The notes: a model not told the origin generated them from the sequence alone. 64,000 nucleotides of DNA from Micrococcus porci (GCF_020097155.1 NZ_CP083691.1:1054001-1118000); one strand, 5' to 3'; positions 23,964-32,362 are shown, counted from the stretch's first letter. Program-made: numbers and translations.

Positions 23964-25829
23964 ATGTCTTCCGTCGACTCGACCACCCTGGCCCGCACCG
24001 TGGCCGCCGCCCTGCTCGAGGGCGGCATGCGCGAGGCCGTGGTGTGCCCCGGCTCCCGCTCAGCACCCCTGGTCTACGCCCTCGCCGAGGCGGAGCGGCG
24101 CGGCCGGATCCGCCTGCACGTGCGCGTGGACGAGCGCTCGGCCGCCTTCCTGGCGCACGGGATCTCCCTGGCCACCGGCCGTCCCGTGGGCGTGCTGACC
24201 ACGTCCGGCACCGCCGTCGGCAACCTGCTGCCCGCCCTGATGGAGGCGTTCCACGCGGGCACGCGCCTCGTCGCGCTGACCGCGGACCGGCCCGCGGAGA
24301 TGCACGGCACCGGTGCCAACCAGACCACCCGCCAGGACGGGCTGTTCGCCCTCCACACGCGGGGGGCGGCGTCCATCAGCGCGGACCTCGCCCCCGGCGA
24401 GGGCGCCGAGGAGCACCTGGGGCGGGTCGCCGCCACGGTCCGCCGCCTGCTCGTGCGCGCCGAGGGGCTCGTGGTCGACCCGGCCGCGGCCCGCCCGGAC
24501 CTCGCCGAGGCCCCCGCCGGGCCCGTGCACCTCAACCTGCCCTTCCGCGCCCCGCTCGTCCCGGACGCCGGGCAGCTCGCGGCCATGGCCGCCCCCGCGG
24601 CCCCGGGCGACGACGCCGACCGCCCCGCCGAGCCCGCCCCCTGGCGGGCGCCGGGCAGCGACCTCACCGCCCGCGTGGACCTGGACGTGTCCCGGCGCCC
24701 GGAGCGGCGCACCGTCGTGCTGGCCTGCCACGGCGCCGGCCCGGTGGCGGCCGCGTTCGCGATGGCCCTGGGGCTGCCGCTGCTGGCCGAGCCCAGCTCG
24801 AACGCCCGCTTCACCGTCAACGCCGTGGCCGCCTACCCGCTGCTGCTCGGCCCCGCCGGCGGCGCGCCGGGCTCCGACCAGGGGCACCCGCTCGCGGAGT
24901 GCATCGAGCGCGTCGTGCTCTTCGGCCGCCCCACGTTGACCCGCACCGTCACCGCCCTGCTGGACCGCCCGGACGTCGAGGCGGTGCTCTACTCCCCGGA
25001 GCCCGCCCCGTGGTTCGAGCCCGGTCGGCGCCCGGAGCGCGTGGTCACGGACCTCGGAGAGCTCGCGGACTTCGCGGGCCAGGGCGCCGCCGGCTGGGTG
25101 CCCGCCTGGCAGCGCGCCTCCCACCGGGCCCAGAACGCGGTGGAGGACGCGCTGGTGCGGGCGGACCGCCGGCACGGCCTGTCCCCGCAGAGCGTCGCCC
25201 ACGTCGTCCCGGCGGTCACGCGGGGCCCGCTGGTGCTGGGCTCCTCCTCCCTGATCCGGGACGTCGACCTGACCTGGCGCCCGCCGACCGCCCCGGACGC
25301 GGGCGTGTTCGCCAACCGCGGGCTCGCGGGCATCGACGGCACGATCGCCACGGCCGCCGGCGTCGCCCTGGGCACGGGGCGGCGCACCGTCGCCCTGATC
25401 GGGGACCTCACGGCCCTGCACGACGCCGGTGGGCTGCTCGTCGGGGACGGGGAGCCGGAGCCGGACCTGGACGTGGTGGTCGTCAACGACGCCGGCGGTG
25501 CGATCTTCGCCGGCCTGGAGCACGGCCAGGTGGCCGGCCACGCGGGCATGGCGGACGTGGTCGAGCGGTTCTTCGGCACGCCGCACCGCGTGGACCTCGC
25601 CGCGCTCGCCGCCGCCTACGGCGTGCCGCATGTGCTGGTCGAGGACCGCGTCGAGCTCGTCCACGTGCTCGGCGCCCCCGAGCGCGGGCGCCGGCTCGTC
25701 GAGGTGCGCGTCCACCGCGCCGACCGCCCCGCCGTCGCCGCGGCGATCGCCCGGGCGGTGGCCGAGGCCGTCGCCGCCGACCCCGTCCCCGCCTGCACCG
25801 GGGCCGCGGCCCCCGAGGAGGAGTCATGA
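23964..25829 (+). CDS. menD: SEPHCHC synthase (2-succinyl-5-enolpyruvyl-6-hydroxy-3-cyclohexene-1-carboxylate synthase)
   Basis: MenD joins isochorismate and 2-oxoglutarate using thiamine diphosphate. The 621-residue protein has VCPGSRSAPLVYAL (about 27-40) with the ThDP-activating Glu further on, a central domain rich in Ala/Pro, and the C-terminal ThDP-Mg motif from GDLTALHDAGG (about 479-489) to VVNDAGGAIFAGLEHG (about 505-520). I chose the ATG at 23964, nine codons inside the open frame, for its GGAGG and closeness to the family start. The stop overlaps the next gene by ATGA. Confidence 0.95.
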   Translation: MSSVDSTTLARTVAAALLEGGMREAVVCPGSRSAPLVYALAEAERRGRIRLHVRVDERSAAFLAHGISLATGRPVGVLTTSGTAVGNLLPALMEAFHAGTRLVALTADRPAEMHGTGANQTTRQDGLFALHTRGAASISADLAPGEGAEEHLGRVAATVRRLLVRAEGLVVDPAAARPDLAEAPAGPVHLNLPFRAPLVPDAGQLAAMAAPAAPGDDADRPAEPAPWRAPGSDLTARVDLDVSRRPERRTVVLACHGAGPVAAAFAMALGLPLLAEPSSNARFTVNAVAAYPLLLGPAGGAPGSDQGHPLAECIERVVLFGRPTLTRTVTALLDRPDVEAVLYSPEPAPWFEPGRRPERVVTDLGELADFAGQGAAGWVPAWQRASHRAQNAVEDALVRADRRHGLSPQSVAHVVPAVTRGPLVLGSSSLIRDVDLTWRPPTAPDAGVFANRGLAGIDGTIATAAGVALGTGRRTVALIGDLTALHDAGGLLVGDGEPEPDLDVVVVNDAGGAIFAGLEHGQVAGHAGMADVVERFFGTPHRVDLAALAAAYGVPHVLVEDRVELVHVLGAPERGRRLVEVRVHRADRPAVAAAIARAVAEAVAADPVPACTGAAAPEEES

Positions 25830-27217
25830 CCGAGCACCCCACCCCCGCCGCAGCGCCCGTCGTCCGCAGGGCCGACGTGCTGATCTCCGGGGCGGGCCCC
25901 GCCGGGGCCACCGCCGCCGCGCACCTGGCCGCGGCCGGTCTGGACGTCGTCGTCCTGGAGAAGTCCGCGTTCCCGCGGGAGAAGGTCTGCGGCGACGGCC
26001 TCACCCCGCAGGCCGTCCAGGAGATCCGCAACCTGGGCATCGAGCATCAGGGCGGCCCCGGCGACGACGGCGGCTGGCACGCCGTGCGCGGCCTGCGCCT
26101 GCGCGCGGGGGAACGGTCCGTGGACGTGCCCTGGCCCGCCACGCAGAGCTGGCCCGACTACGCCCTGACGCGCACCCGCAAGGACCTGGACGCGCTCCTG
26201 GCGGACACGGCGCGCGCGCGCGGCGCCGAGGTCCGCGAGCGCCACGCCGTCACGGGCGTCACCCGGGACGACGCCGGTCGCGTCGACGGCCTCGAGGCCG
26301 AGCTGATCGCGGAGAACGGCCGCAAGACGGGGGAGCGGGTCCGGTTCGCGGCGCCCCTCGTGCTGGCCTGCGACGGCGTCTCCGCGCGCGCCGCCGTCTC
26401 CATGGACGTCCACCGCCGCACCGACCGCCCGATGGGCGTGGCCGTGCGCGCGTACTACACGGCCGGGCCCGTGGGGGCCGACGGCGCCGTGCCCCGCCCG
26501 CCGGGGGACCGCGTGGACTGGATGGAGTCCTGGCTGCGCCTCCCCGACGAGCACGGGAACCCGCTGCCCGGATACGGGTGGCTGTTCCCCCTGGCGGACG
26601 GCACCGTGAACGTGGGCCTGGGCATCCTGGACACCTCCCCCCTGTTCGGGAAGCTGGACTACCGGGCGCTCCTGAAGCAGTGGTCCGGCGCGCTGAGCGA
26701 GGACTGGGGGATCTCCGAGGAGACCCGCACGTCCAAGATCCTCGGCGCGGCCCTGCCCATGGCGTTCAACCGCACGCCCCAGCACGTGCCGGGGATGCTG
26801 CTGGTGGGCGACGCCGCCGGCATGGTCTCCCCGTTCAACGGCGAGGGCATCGGCTTCGCGATGGAGGCCGCCCGCATCGCCGCGGACCTGGCCGTCCAGG
26901 CCCATGCCGCGCCGAACACCCCCGCCGCGGACGCCGTGCTCGCCCGCTACCCGGTGATCACCCAGCACCTGTGGGGCCGCCACTTCCGCCTGGGCACGGT
27001 GTTCGCCCGGCTCATCGGCGAGCCGCGGGTGATGCGCGCCGCGCTGGCCACCGGCATGGCGGTGCCCCCGCTGCTGCGCACCGTGGCCCGGGTGATGGGC
27101 AACGTCGTGGATCCGTCCGGCGGGGACGCGGTGGACCGCGCGGTGCGGATCCTGGAGTCCGTCACGCCGTCCCTGACGACGGCGGACGCCCCCGGTGTGG
27201 GTAGGCTTGCCCGGTGA
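25826..27217 (+). CDS. menJ: geranylgeranyl reductase family FAD oxidoreductase (MenJ-type menaquinone reductase)
   Basis: MenJ reduces one isoprene unit of the menaquinone side chain. The 463-residue flavoprotein begins with the Rossmann motif LISGAGPAGATAAAHLAAAG (about 18-37), then EKSAFPREKVCGDGLTP (about 46-62) and the second FAD motif GDAAGMVSPFNGEGIGFAME (about 327-346). These place it in the GGR/MenJ branch. It is coupled to menD by a four-base overlap and to the prenyl synthase by another, so the operon makes the ring precursor, the chain and its reduction together. MK-8(H2) is reported for Micrococcus, which fits. Confidence 0.88.
   Translation: MTEHPTPAAAPVVRRADVLISGAGPAGATAAAHLAAAGLDVVVLEKSAFPREKVCGDGLTPQAVQEIRNLGIEHQGGPGDDGGWHAVRGLRLRAGERSVDVPWPATQSWPDYALTRTRKDLDALLADTARARGAEVRERHAVTGVTRDDAGRVDGLEAELIAENGRKTGERVRFAAPLVLACDGVSARAAVSMDVHRRTDRPMGVAVRAYYTAGPVGADGAVPRPPGDRVDWMESWLRLPDEHGNPLPGYGWLFPLADGTVNVGLGILDTSPLFGKLDYRALLKQWSGALSEDWGISEETRTSKILGAALPMAFNRTPQHVPGMLLVGDAAGMVSPFNGEGIGFAMEAARIAADLAVQAHAAPNTPAADAVLARYPVITQHLWGRHFRLGTVFARLIGEPRVMRAALATGMAVPPLLRTVARVMGNVVDPSGGDAVDRAVRILESVTPSLTTADAPGVGRLAR
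27202..27207 (+). promoter_or_regulatory. Internal -10 hexamer TAGGCT before the prenyl synthase
   Basis: TAGGCT lies inside the 3' end of menJ, six bases before the GTG at 27214. It could give the prenyl synthase its own leaderless transcript in addition to operon readthrough. Confidence 0.5.
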
Positions 27218-28278
27218 CCACGTCTGCCGCCGGCTTCGCCCTGCCCTCCGGATTCGACCCCCTGGCCGAGCACGGCCGGGTGCTCGAGGCCGTCCTCACC
27301 GCCCTGGAGCGGGTCGAGGAGCAGCTGACCGCGTCCCTGGAGTTCGACGACGTCTTCTCCCAGACCGCCACCCGCCACCTGGCCTCGGCCGGCGGCAAGC
27401 GCGTGCGCCCGGTGCTCACCGTGCTGGCCTCCCTGCTCGGCGACGCAGGCCTGGCCGAGGGACAGGTGGGCGAGGTCGGCCCCGAGACGCGGCAGGCCGC
27501 CGTCGTCATGGAGCTGACGCACCTGGCCACGCTGTACCACGACGACGTCATGGACGAGGCCCCCGTCCGCCGCGGCGCCCCCGCCGCACACCGGCTGTGG
27601 GGCAACTCGCAGGCCATCCTGGCCGGCGACCTGATCTTCGCCCGCGCCTCGCAGCTGATGGCCGAGCTCGGCCCGCGGCCGGTGCGCATCCAGGCGGAGA
27701 CGTTCGAGCGCCTCGTGCAGGGCCAGCTGTGGGAGACCCGCGGCCCCGACGAGGGCCAGGACCTCCTGGAGCACTACTACCGGGTGCTCCGCGGGAAGAC
27801 CGGATCGCTGATCGCCGCGGCGGGCGTGCTGGGCGCCTACCTGGGCGGGGCGGACGAGACCGCCGTGCAGGTGATGGCCGACTACGGGGAGAAGGTCGGG
27901 CTGGCCTTCCAGCTCGCCGACGACCTGATCGACCTCACCAGCTCCGCCGAGGAGCTCGGCAAGACCCCGGGCACCGACCTGCGCGAGCACGTCCCCACCC
28001 TGTCCACCATCCTCGTGGCGCGCGCCGCCGCGGGGGAGGGGCCGGAGGCCGACGACGCCCGCCGCGTGCTCGCCCTCGTGGACGGCCCGCTGGACACCGA
28101 CGAGCAGCTCGCCGCCGCCGTCGCCGCCCTGACGGCGCACCCGGCATTCGCCGAGGCCGGCGCCCTGACCCGCCGCTGGGCGGAGGAGGCCAAGGCCGCG
28201 CTCGCGCCCCTGCCGGAGTCCGTGGTCACGGAGGCGCTCGCGGCGTTCGCCGACTACGTGGTCTCCCGCGCCAGCTGA
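27214..28278 (+). CDS. long-chain polyprenyl diphosphate synthase
   Basis: This trans-prenyltransferase builds the menaquinone side chain. The 354-residue protein has GGKRVRPVL (about 63-71), the first Asp-rich motif YHDDVMDEAPVRRG (about 108-121) and the second, QLADDLIDL (about 233-241). The residues before the first DDxxD are small or aliphatic (THLATL), consistent with a long product such as the C40 chain. The start is GTG at 27214, overlapping menJ by four bases. Length is typical for homodimeric actinobacterial enzymes. Confidence 0.92.
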   Translation: MTTSAAGFALPSGFDPLAEHGRVLEAVLTALERVEEQLTASLEFDDVFSQTATRHLASAGGKRVRPVLTVLASLLGDAGLAEGQVGEVGPETRQAAVVMELTHLATLYHDDVMDEAPVRRGAPAAHRLWGNSQAILAGDLIFARASQLMAELGPRPVRIQAETFERLVQGQLWETRGPDEGQDLLEHYYRVLRGKTGSLIAAAGVLGAYLGGADETAVQVMADYGEKVGLAFQLADDLIDLTSSAEELGKTPGTDLREHVPTLSTILVARAAAGEGPEADDARRVLALVDGPLDTDEQLAAAVAALTAHPAFAEAGALTRRWAEEAKAALAPLPESVVTEALAAFADYVVSRAS

Positions 28279-28328
28279 CGCGCTCCGCCCGCCCCGCGGC
28301 CGACCGGCGCGGGCACGTTCGCCGCAAT

Positions 28329-28344
28329 GTCACGATCCGGTAAC
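28329..28344 (+). promoter_or_regulatory. Direct-repeat half sites GTCAC/GTAAC upstream of the SH3b protein
   Basis: GTCAC (28329-28333) and GTAAC (28340-28344) are repeated 11 bp apart, 23 bp before a TACGCT -10 hexamer (28367-28372). Such GTMAC repeats resemble sites of the OmpR-type regulator MtrA, which controls cell-wall genes in actinobacteria. The match is short and the spacing differs from some published sites. Confidence 0.35.
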
Positions 28345-28366
28345 GCTGTGGTCGGCGGATCGACCC

Positions 28367-28372
28367 TACGCT
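28367..28372 (+). promoter_or_regulatory. -10 hexamer TACGCT of the SH3b-esterase gene
   Basis: TACGCT would start transcription near 28379 and give a leader of about 55 bases, which carries an AAAGG ribosome site. This promoter is of the leadered type. Confidence 0.45.
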
Positions 28373-28433
28373 GAGGTGCCGCCCTCCCCGCGTGCGCCTC
28401 CGTCTCCTCTCGCCCGAAAGGCGCAGATCCCCC

Positions 28434-29678
28434 ATGCGCTCCGCCTCCCGCCGCACCCTGATCGCCGGTCTCGGCGCCACCGCCGCCCTCGCCCTCACCG
28501 GCGCGTCCGCCGCCCCCGCCCTGGCCGCGGGCACCGCCACCGCCACCGCCACCATGGACGTCTACCTGCGGGCCACCCCGTCCTGGACAGCCGGGCGCCT
28601 GCTCGTCGTCCCCCGGGGCGCCGCCGTCTCCGTCACCGGGGTCGTGAGCTCCGGCTGGCAGCAGGTCGGCTACGCCGGGCAGACCGGCTGGATCGTCCCG
28701 GACTACCTGACGCCCGTGGCCGCCGTGGCGGTCACCGACCTCACCTCCGTGGCGACCTGCCTGCGCTCCACCCCCTCGTGGTCCGGCGGGCAGCTCGCCT
28801 ACCTCGCGGCGGGCACGGGCGTCGCCCGCACGGGAGCCACGAGCGGTTCCTGGGCCCAGGTGACCACGGGCGGCCGCACCGGCTGGCTGCACACGGGGTG
28901 CCTCACGCCCGTGGTGGAGCGCACCGTCGCCGTCGTCGCCCGTCCCGTGACGCGCCTCAACAGCACGTTCGCGTACGGGGCCCAGTCCTCGGCCTACCAC
29001 GTGTGGGCGGAGGGCATCGACTGGAGCCGCCCCACCGGTGTGCTGTGGTACCTCGACGGCGACTACACGAACCCGGCCTGGTCCCGCGTGATGAACCTGA
29101 CCGGCGCCGAGATGACGTCGATCGCGGCCGAGGCCAATCGCCGCAACCTGGTGTGCGTGGCCGTGAACACCCCGGACGTCTACCGCGCCGACGTGGGCTA
29201 CTCGTGGTGGTACGACCGCCCGAGCACCGCACCGTACTTCCGCGCCTTCGCCGACTGGTTCAACCGCACCTACGGCATGGACGCGGGCCGCCAGTGGCTC
29301 ATGGGCTACTCGGGGGGCGCCCAGATGATCACGGGCAGCATCATGGCGCAGCAGCAGTCCACGTGGGGCTTCTCGGGCGGCGGGGCCATCATCGTGGGCG
29401 GCGGCGGCCGGCCCTGGACCTACGACGAGGTCGGCATGGGCTCCACGTACAAGCAGATGAGCGCCACGTGGGTGGTGGGCTCGCTCGACGTGGCCGGCGC
29501 CACCGTGCCCGCCACCTGGTCCGCGCTCGACTCCGCGCGCGGCGGCCAGGCGTACTTCGCAGCGCAGGGCTTCGTGAACACCGCATACACGGAGCTGGCG
29601 CAGGTGGCCCACCGCTACGTCCTCGCCGACGTGATGCAAGCCCCCCTGGAGGCGGCCGGCGTCGCGCGCCTGCGCTGA
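28434..29678 (+). CDS. secreted protein with two SH3b domains and an esterase-like alpha/beta-hydrolase domain
   Basis: The 414-residue precursor has a signal peptide with twin Arg (RSASRRTLIAGLGAT), probably cleaved after APALAA near residue 32. Two bacterial SH3 repeats follow (about 38-97 and 102-158); each has a YLRATPSW- or CLRSTPSW-like start and a GWIVPDYL- or GWLHTGCL-like end. The remaining 250 residues look like a serine esterase: WYLDGDYTNP, then LMGYSGGAQMITGSI (nucleophile Ser near residue 293) and FSGGGAIIVGGGG. SH3b domains bind peptidoglycan, so the enzyme probably sits on the cell wall. The substrate is unknown. I do not recognise a named family for the whole protein. Confidence 0.75.
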   Translation: MRSASRRTLIAGLGATAALALTGASAAPALAAGTATATATMDVYLRATPSWTAGRLLVVPRGAAVSVTGVVSSGWQQVGYAGQTGWIVPDYLTPVAAVAVTDLTSVATCLRSTPSWSGGQLAYLAAGTGVARTGATSGSWAQVTTGGRTGWLHTGCLTPVVERTVAVVARPVTRLNSTFAYGAQSSAYHVWAEGIDWSRPTGVLWYLDGDYTNPAWSRVMNLTGAEMTSIAAEANRRNLVCVAVNTPDVYRADVGYSWWYDRPSTAPYFRAFADWFNRTYGMDAGRQWLMGYSGGAQMITGSIMAQQQSTWGFSGGGAIIVGGGGRPWTYDEVGMGSTYKQMSATWVVGSLDVAGATVPATWSALDSARGGQAYFAAQGFVNTAYTELAQVAHRYVLADVMQAPLEAAGVARLR

Positions 29679-29712
29679 GCACGACGCCGCCGGGCCCGCT
29701 CCCGCCCGGCGG

Positions 29713-30207
29713 TCAGTCCAGCAGCGTCGGCGCCGGGTCGAGGGCCGCGGCGAGCTCGCGGGCCCGTGCCGCGCGGACCTCGGGCGCCACAGGGTGGCGC
29801 AGCTGCCGGTAGAGCAGGTCGTCCTCGTAGCGGGGGAACACGTGCAGGTGGTAGTGCCACACGTGCTGGTTGCCGGCCGGCTCGTTGTGCTGGCGCGTGG
29901 AGACGCCGTCCGGTCCCCACGCCCGCTTCATGGCCAGGGCCACCTGCTGCGCCATGAGCGCGATCCGCTGCAGCACGCGCGGGGGCAGGTCGTAGAGGTT
30001 CTCGTAGTGCCCGGAGGGACAGACCATGGCGTGCCCGTCGTGCTCGCCGAAGCCGTCCACCGCGATGAGGACGAGCACGTCCTCGTCCTGGTAGACGGTG
30101 TCCTCGAGCTCGCACCGGTTGCCGGGGTCGGAGACGTCCCCGGCCACCAGGCCGCAGAACGGGCAGACATACCCCTCGGGGGCGTGGGAGAGCGGCTGCG
30201 CGCTCAT
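29713..30207 (-). CDS. HIT family protein (histidine triad)
   Basis: The 164-residue protein has the histidine-triad motif QHVWHYHLHVFPRY (about 110-123) and an N-terminal CPFCG that probably binds zinc with later Cys/His. HIT proteins hydrolyse nucleotide phosphoramidates or similar compounds in the cytoplasm. The ATG at 30207 overlaps the stop of the upstream SUKH gene (ATGA), so the two are one translational unit. A longer open frame to 30387 is a shadow of the upstream gene. The substrate is unknown. Confidence 0.9.
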   Translation of the reverse strand: MSAQPLSHAPEGYVCPFCGLVAGDVSDPGNRCELEDTVYQDEDVLVLIAVDGFGEHDGHAMVCPSGHYENLYDLPPRVLQRIALMAQQVALAMKRAWGPDGVSTRQHNEPAGNQHVWHYHLHVFPRYEDDLLYRQLRHPVAPEVRAARARELAAALDPAPTLLD

Positions 30208-30698
30208 CGGGCGTCCTCCGCGGCGTCGTCCTCCGGGTCCTCGAACGTCCACACCAGCAGGTCTGTGATGAACTCGCTGAACGTGCCGCCCTCGTCCTGC
30301 CAGTCTCCCTCCTCGGCGTCCGCGCCGGTGTCGCGGCGCCACACGAGCGGGTCCGGCAGGGCCAGGTTGTCCACCGGCAGGCCCCACACCACGGTCTCGC
30401 CCTCGTCCTCGAGGAACATCAGGAAGCCGTCACGGACCTCGAGGTCCTCCGGGTCCCACACGTAGTGGTCCGTCTCCATGAGGTCGCCGCAGTTGCCCAG
30501 CGCCAGGTAGAACTCGCGCAGCGCGGCGGGGACCATGAAGCCCGTGCCCAGCTGCTCCGCGGCGGGGGACTCCGCCAGGCGAGCCTCGACGTCGGCGGGG
30601 GCCAGCCCGTCGTCCTTCGCCCAGGTGTCCCCGAGAAGGTCCGGGACGAGGCGCTGGAAGCCGGGCAGGTACACGGGGGCGGGGGGCTTGGCGGGCAT
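30204..30698 (-). CDS. SMI1/KNR4 (SUKH) superfamily protein
   Basis: This 164-residue acidic protein has the SUKH pattern: VPAALREFYLALGN (about 56-69), then GFLMFLEDEGETVVWGLPVD (about 90-109), PLVWRRDTG and the closing FSEFITDLLVWTF. It has no signal or membrane segment. SUKH proteins are known as toxin immunity or scaffold proteins; no toxin is encoded nearby. The ATG at 30698 is six bases after TAGACT on the reverse strand. It heads a two-gene operon with the HIT protein and is divergent from the VOC gene across a 35-bp gap. Confidence 0.75.
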   Translation of the reverse strand: MPAKPPAPVYLPGFQRLVPDLLGDTWAKDDGLAPADVEARLAESPAAEQLGTGFMVPAALREFYLALGNCGDLMETDHYVWDPEDLEVRDGFLMFLEDEGETVVWGLPVDNLALPDPLVWRRDTGADAEEGDWQDEGGTFSEFITDLLVWTFEDPEDDAAEDAR

Positions 30699-30736
30699 GG
30701 GCCCAGTCTAGGGGCGGGTCCTAGGGTGGGCCCATG
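30696..30736. promoter_or_regulatory. Symmetric divergent leaderless promoter pair
   Basis: The two start codons form the ends of an inverted repeat: CATGGGCCCA (30696-30705) mirrors TGGGCCCATG (30727-30736). Inside, TAGACT (30705-30710, reverse) and TAGGGT (30722-30727, forward) each lie six bases from their ATG. The two -10 elements are only 11 bp apart, so polymerase probably cannot start on both at once. Confidence 0.65.
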
Positions 30737-31288
30737 ACCATCGAGCGATCCTCCGCCCCTTCCGGCGGCCCGCTGCCCCGCGGCATCCAGCACATCGGGG
30801 TGACCGTGCCCGACCTCGACGCCGCCACCCGCTTCCTCGCCGACGGCCTCGGCGCGAAGGTGGCCTACGACGGGCTGAGACCCGAGGACGAGCCCCGCAG
30901 CGGGCCGGAGGTGGAGCGCCAGCTCGGCCTCCCTGCCGGTGCGGAGATCCGCCGGCAGCGGATGCTCGTCATCGGCGAGGGGCCCGGTCTCGAGATGTTC
31001 GAGGTCTCCGGCGAGCAGCGTCCCGCGAGCGGGCTGTCCGACCTGGGGCTGAATCACATCAGCCTCTACTGCGACGACATCGACGGCAGCCTCGCGCGAC
31101 TCGTGGCCGCGGGCGGCGAGGCGCTCTCCGAGGTGCACGGGAACAGCCGGCACGAGGACACCCCCGGGAACGGGAGCGTCTACGTGCGGGCACCGTGGGG
31201 GATGCTCATCGAACTGCAGACCATCCCCGGCGGGCACACCTATCCCGCCGATGCAGAGGCCGAGGTCTGGATGCCCCGTCCGCGCTGA
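30734..31288 (+). CDS. VOC (glyoxalase/bleomycin-resistance) family protein
   Basis: The 184-residue protein has one vicinal-oxygen-chelate fold made of two beta-alpha-beta-beta-beta modules: GIQHIGVTVPDLDAATRFL (about 16-34) and the second with GLNHISLYCDDIDGSLARL. Metal ligands probably include His in each module and Glu in GMLIELQTI near the end. VOC members isomerise, cleave or bind many small compounds, so the reaction cannot be stated. The start is fixed by TAGGGT six bases upstream. Confidence 0.82.
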   Translation: MTIERSSAPSGGPLPRGIQHIGVTVPDLDAATRFLADGLGAKVAYDGLRPEDEPRSGPEVERQLGLPAGAEIRRQRMLVIGEGPGLEMFEVSGEQRPASGLSDLGLNHISLYCDDIDGSLARLVAAGGEALSEVHGNSRHEDTPGNGSVYVRAPWGMLIELQTIPGGHTYPADAEAEVWMPRPR

Positions 31289-31323
31289 CCGGACAGTCCG
31301 CACCGGCCCGCGGGGCAGGCGGC

Positions 31324-32349
31324 TCAGGTGCGTGCCCGGCCCGCGGCCCGGGCCGCGCGGCGCTGCACGCGGGAGGCGTTCGCCTGGTCCAGGGTGAACA
31401 CCACCAGCGAGAGCCAGATCAGGGCGAAGCCGGCCCAGCGGGCGGCGGGCATGTGCTCGCCTAGCACGGCGACCGCCACCAGGAACTGCATGATCGGCGC
31501 GATGTACTGCAGCATGCCGAGGGTGGTGAGCGTGAGGGACTGCGTCGCGGCGGAGAACAGGATGAGCGGCACGGCGGTGAGCACGCCGAGGCCGGCCATC
31601 ATCCAGAAGTGGCCCGGGCCCTCGGAGACGGTGGTGAGCAGCCCGGCCTGCACCAGGAACACCATGCCCACCGCGAACGCCGGGAGCAGCACCACCGTCT
31701 CCGCCGTCATGGTGGTCACCGCGTGCACGGGCACGGGGAAGCGCTTCTTCACGAAGCCGTACATGCCGAACGTGAACGCCAGCCCCAGGGCTATCCACGG
31801 CACCTGGCCCATCGCCACGGACATCACCACGACGGCGACCACGGCGATCCCGACGGCGATCCACTGCCCGCGGCGCAGCCGCTCGCCGAGGAACAGCACA
31901 CCGAGCAGCACGTTCACCAGCGGGTTCATGAAGTAGCCGAGCGAGGCCTGGAGCACGTTCCCCGAGGTGACCGAGTGTGCGTAGAGCAGCCAGTTCACCG
32001 CGATGAACGCGGCGGCCAGGGTGATGCTGCCCCACCGGGCGCGGGTGGCCAGGGCCGTGCGCAGCTCCGGCAGCCGCCGCATGACCGCGAGCAGCAGCAG
32101 GCAGAAGATCAGCGCGAAGACGACGCGCACCACCACGATCTCCACCGCGCCGGCCGGGGCGGTGGCCGCCATGTACAGGGGCAGCAGCCCCCAGATGACG
32201 TACGCCGCGAAGCCCAGGGCCAGGCCCCGGGGGTCGTTCGCGGGCGCGGGGGTGATCGTGGGCAGGGCGCCGGTGTCCGGCGCGGCGGCCTCAACGGGGA
32301 CGCCGTCCCGCGGCGCGTCCGGGCCGGACGGGGAAGGGGAGTGGCTCAC
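31324..32349 (-). CDS. rarD: RarD protein, EamA family transporter
   Basis: The 341-residue protein has about ten membrane helices made of two EamA repeats (about 45-180 and 195-325). RarD signatures include FAAYVIWGLLPLYM, VNWLLYAHSVTSGNVLQAS and GYFMNPLVNVLLGVLFLGE, later MLQYIAPIMQFLVAVAV. Members are thought to export small metabolites; the name comes from a chloramphenicol-sensitivity observation and the true substrate is unknown. I chose the GTG at 32349 because TACAGT (32357-32362, reverse) is seven bases upstream. The open frame extends 18 codons further. Confidence 0.9.
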   Translation of the reverse strand: MSHSPSPSGPDAPRDGVPVEAAAPDTGALPTITPAPANDPRGLALGFAAYVIWGLLPLYMAATAPAGAVEIVVVRVVFALIFCLLLLAVMRRLPELRTALATRARWGSITLAAAFIAVNWLLYAHSVTSGNVLQASLGYFMNPLVNVLLGVLFLGERLRRGQWIAVGIAVVAVVVMSVAMGQVPWIALGLAFTFGMYGFVKKRFPVPVHAVTTMTAETVVLLPAFAVGMVFLVQAGLLTTVSEGPGHFWMMAGLGVLTAVPLILFSAATQSLTLTTLGMLQYIAPIMQFLVAVAVLGEHMPAARWAGFALIWLSLVVFTLDQANASRVQRRAARAAGRART

Positions 32350-32356
32350 CTGGGCC

Positions 32357-32362
32357 ACTGTA
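32357..32362 (-). promoter_or_regulatory. -10 hexamer TACAGT, leaderless start of rarD
   Basis: TACAGT, seven bases, then GTG at 32349. This resolves the start in a frame that stays open further upstream. Confidence 0.6.
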
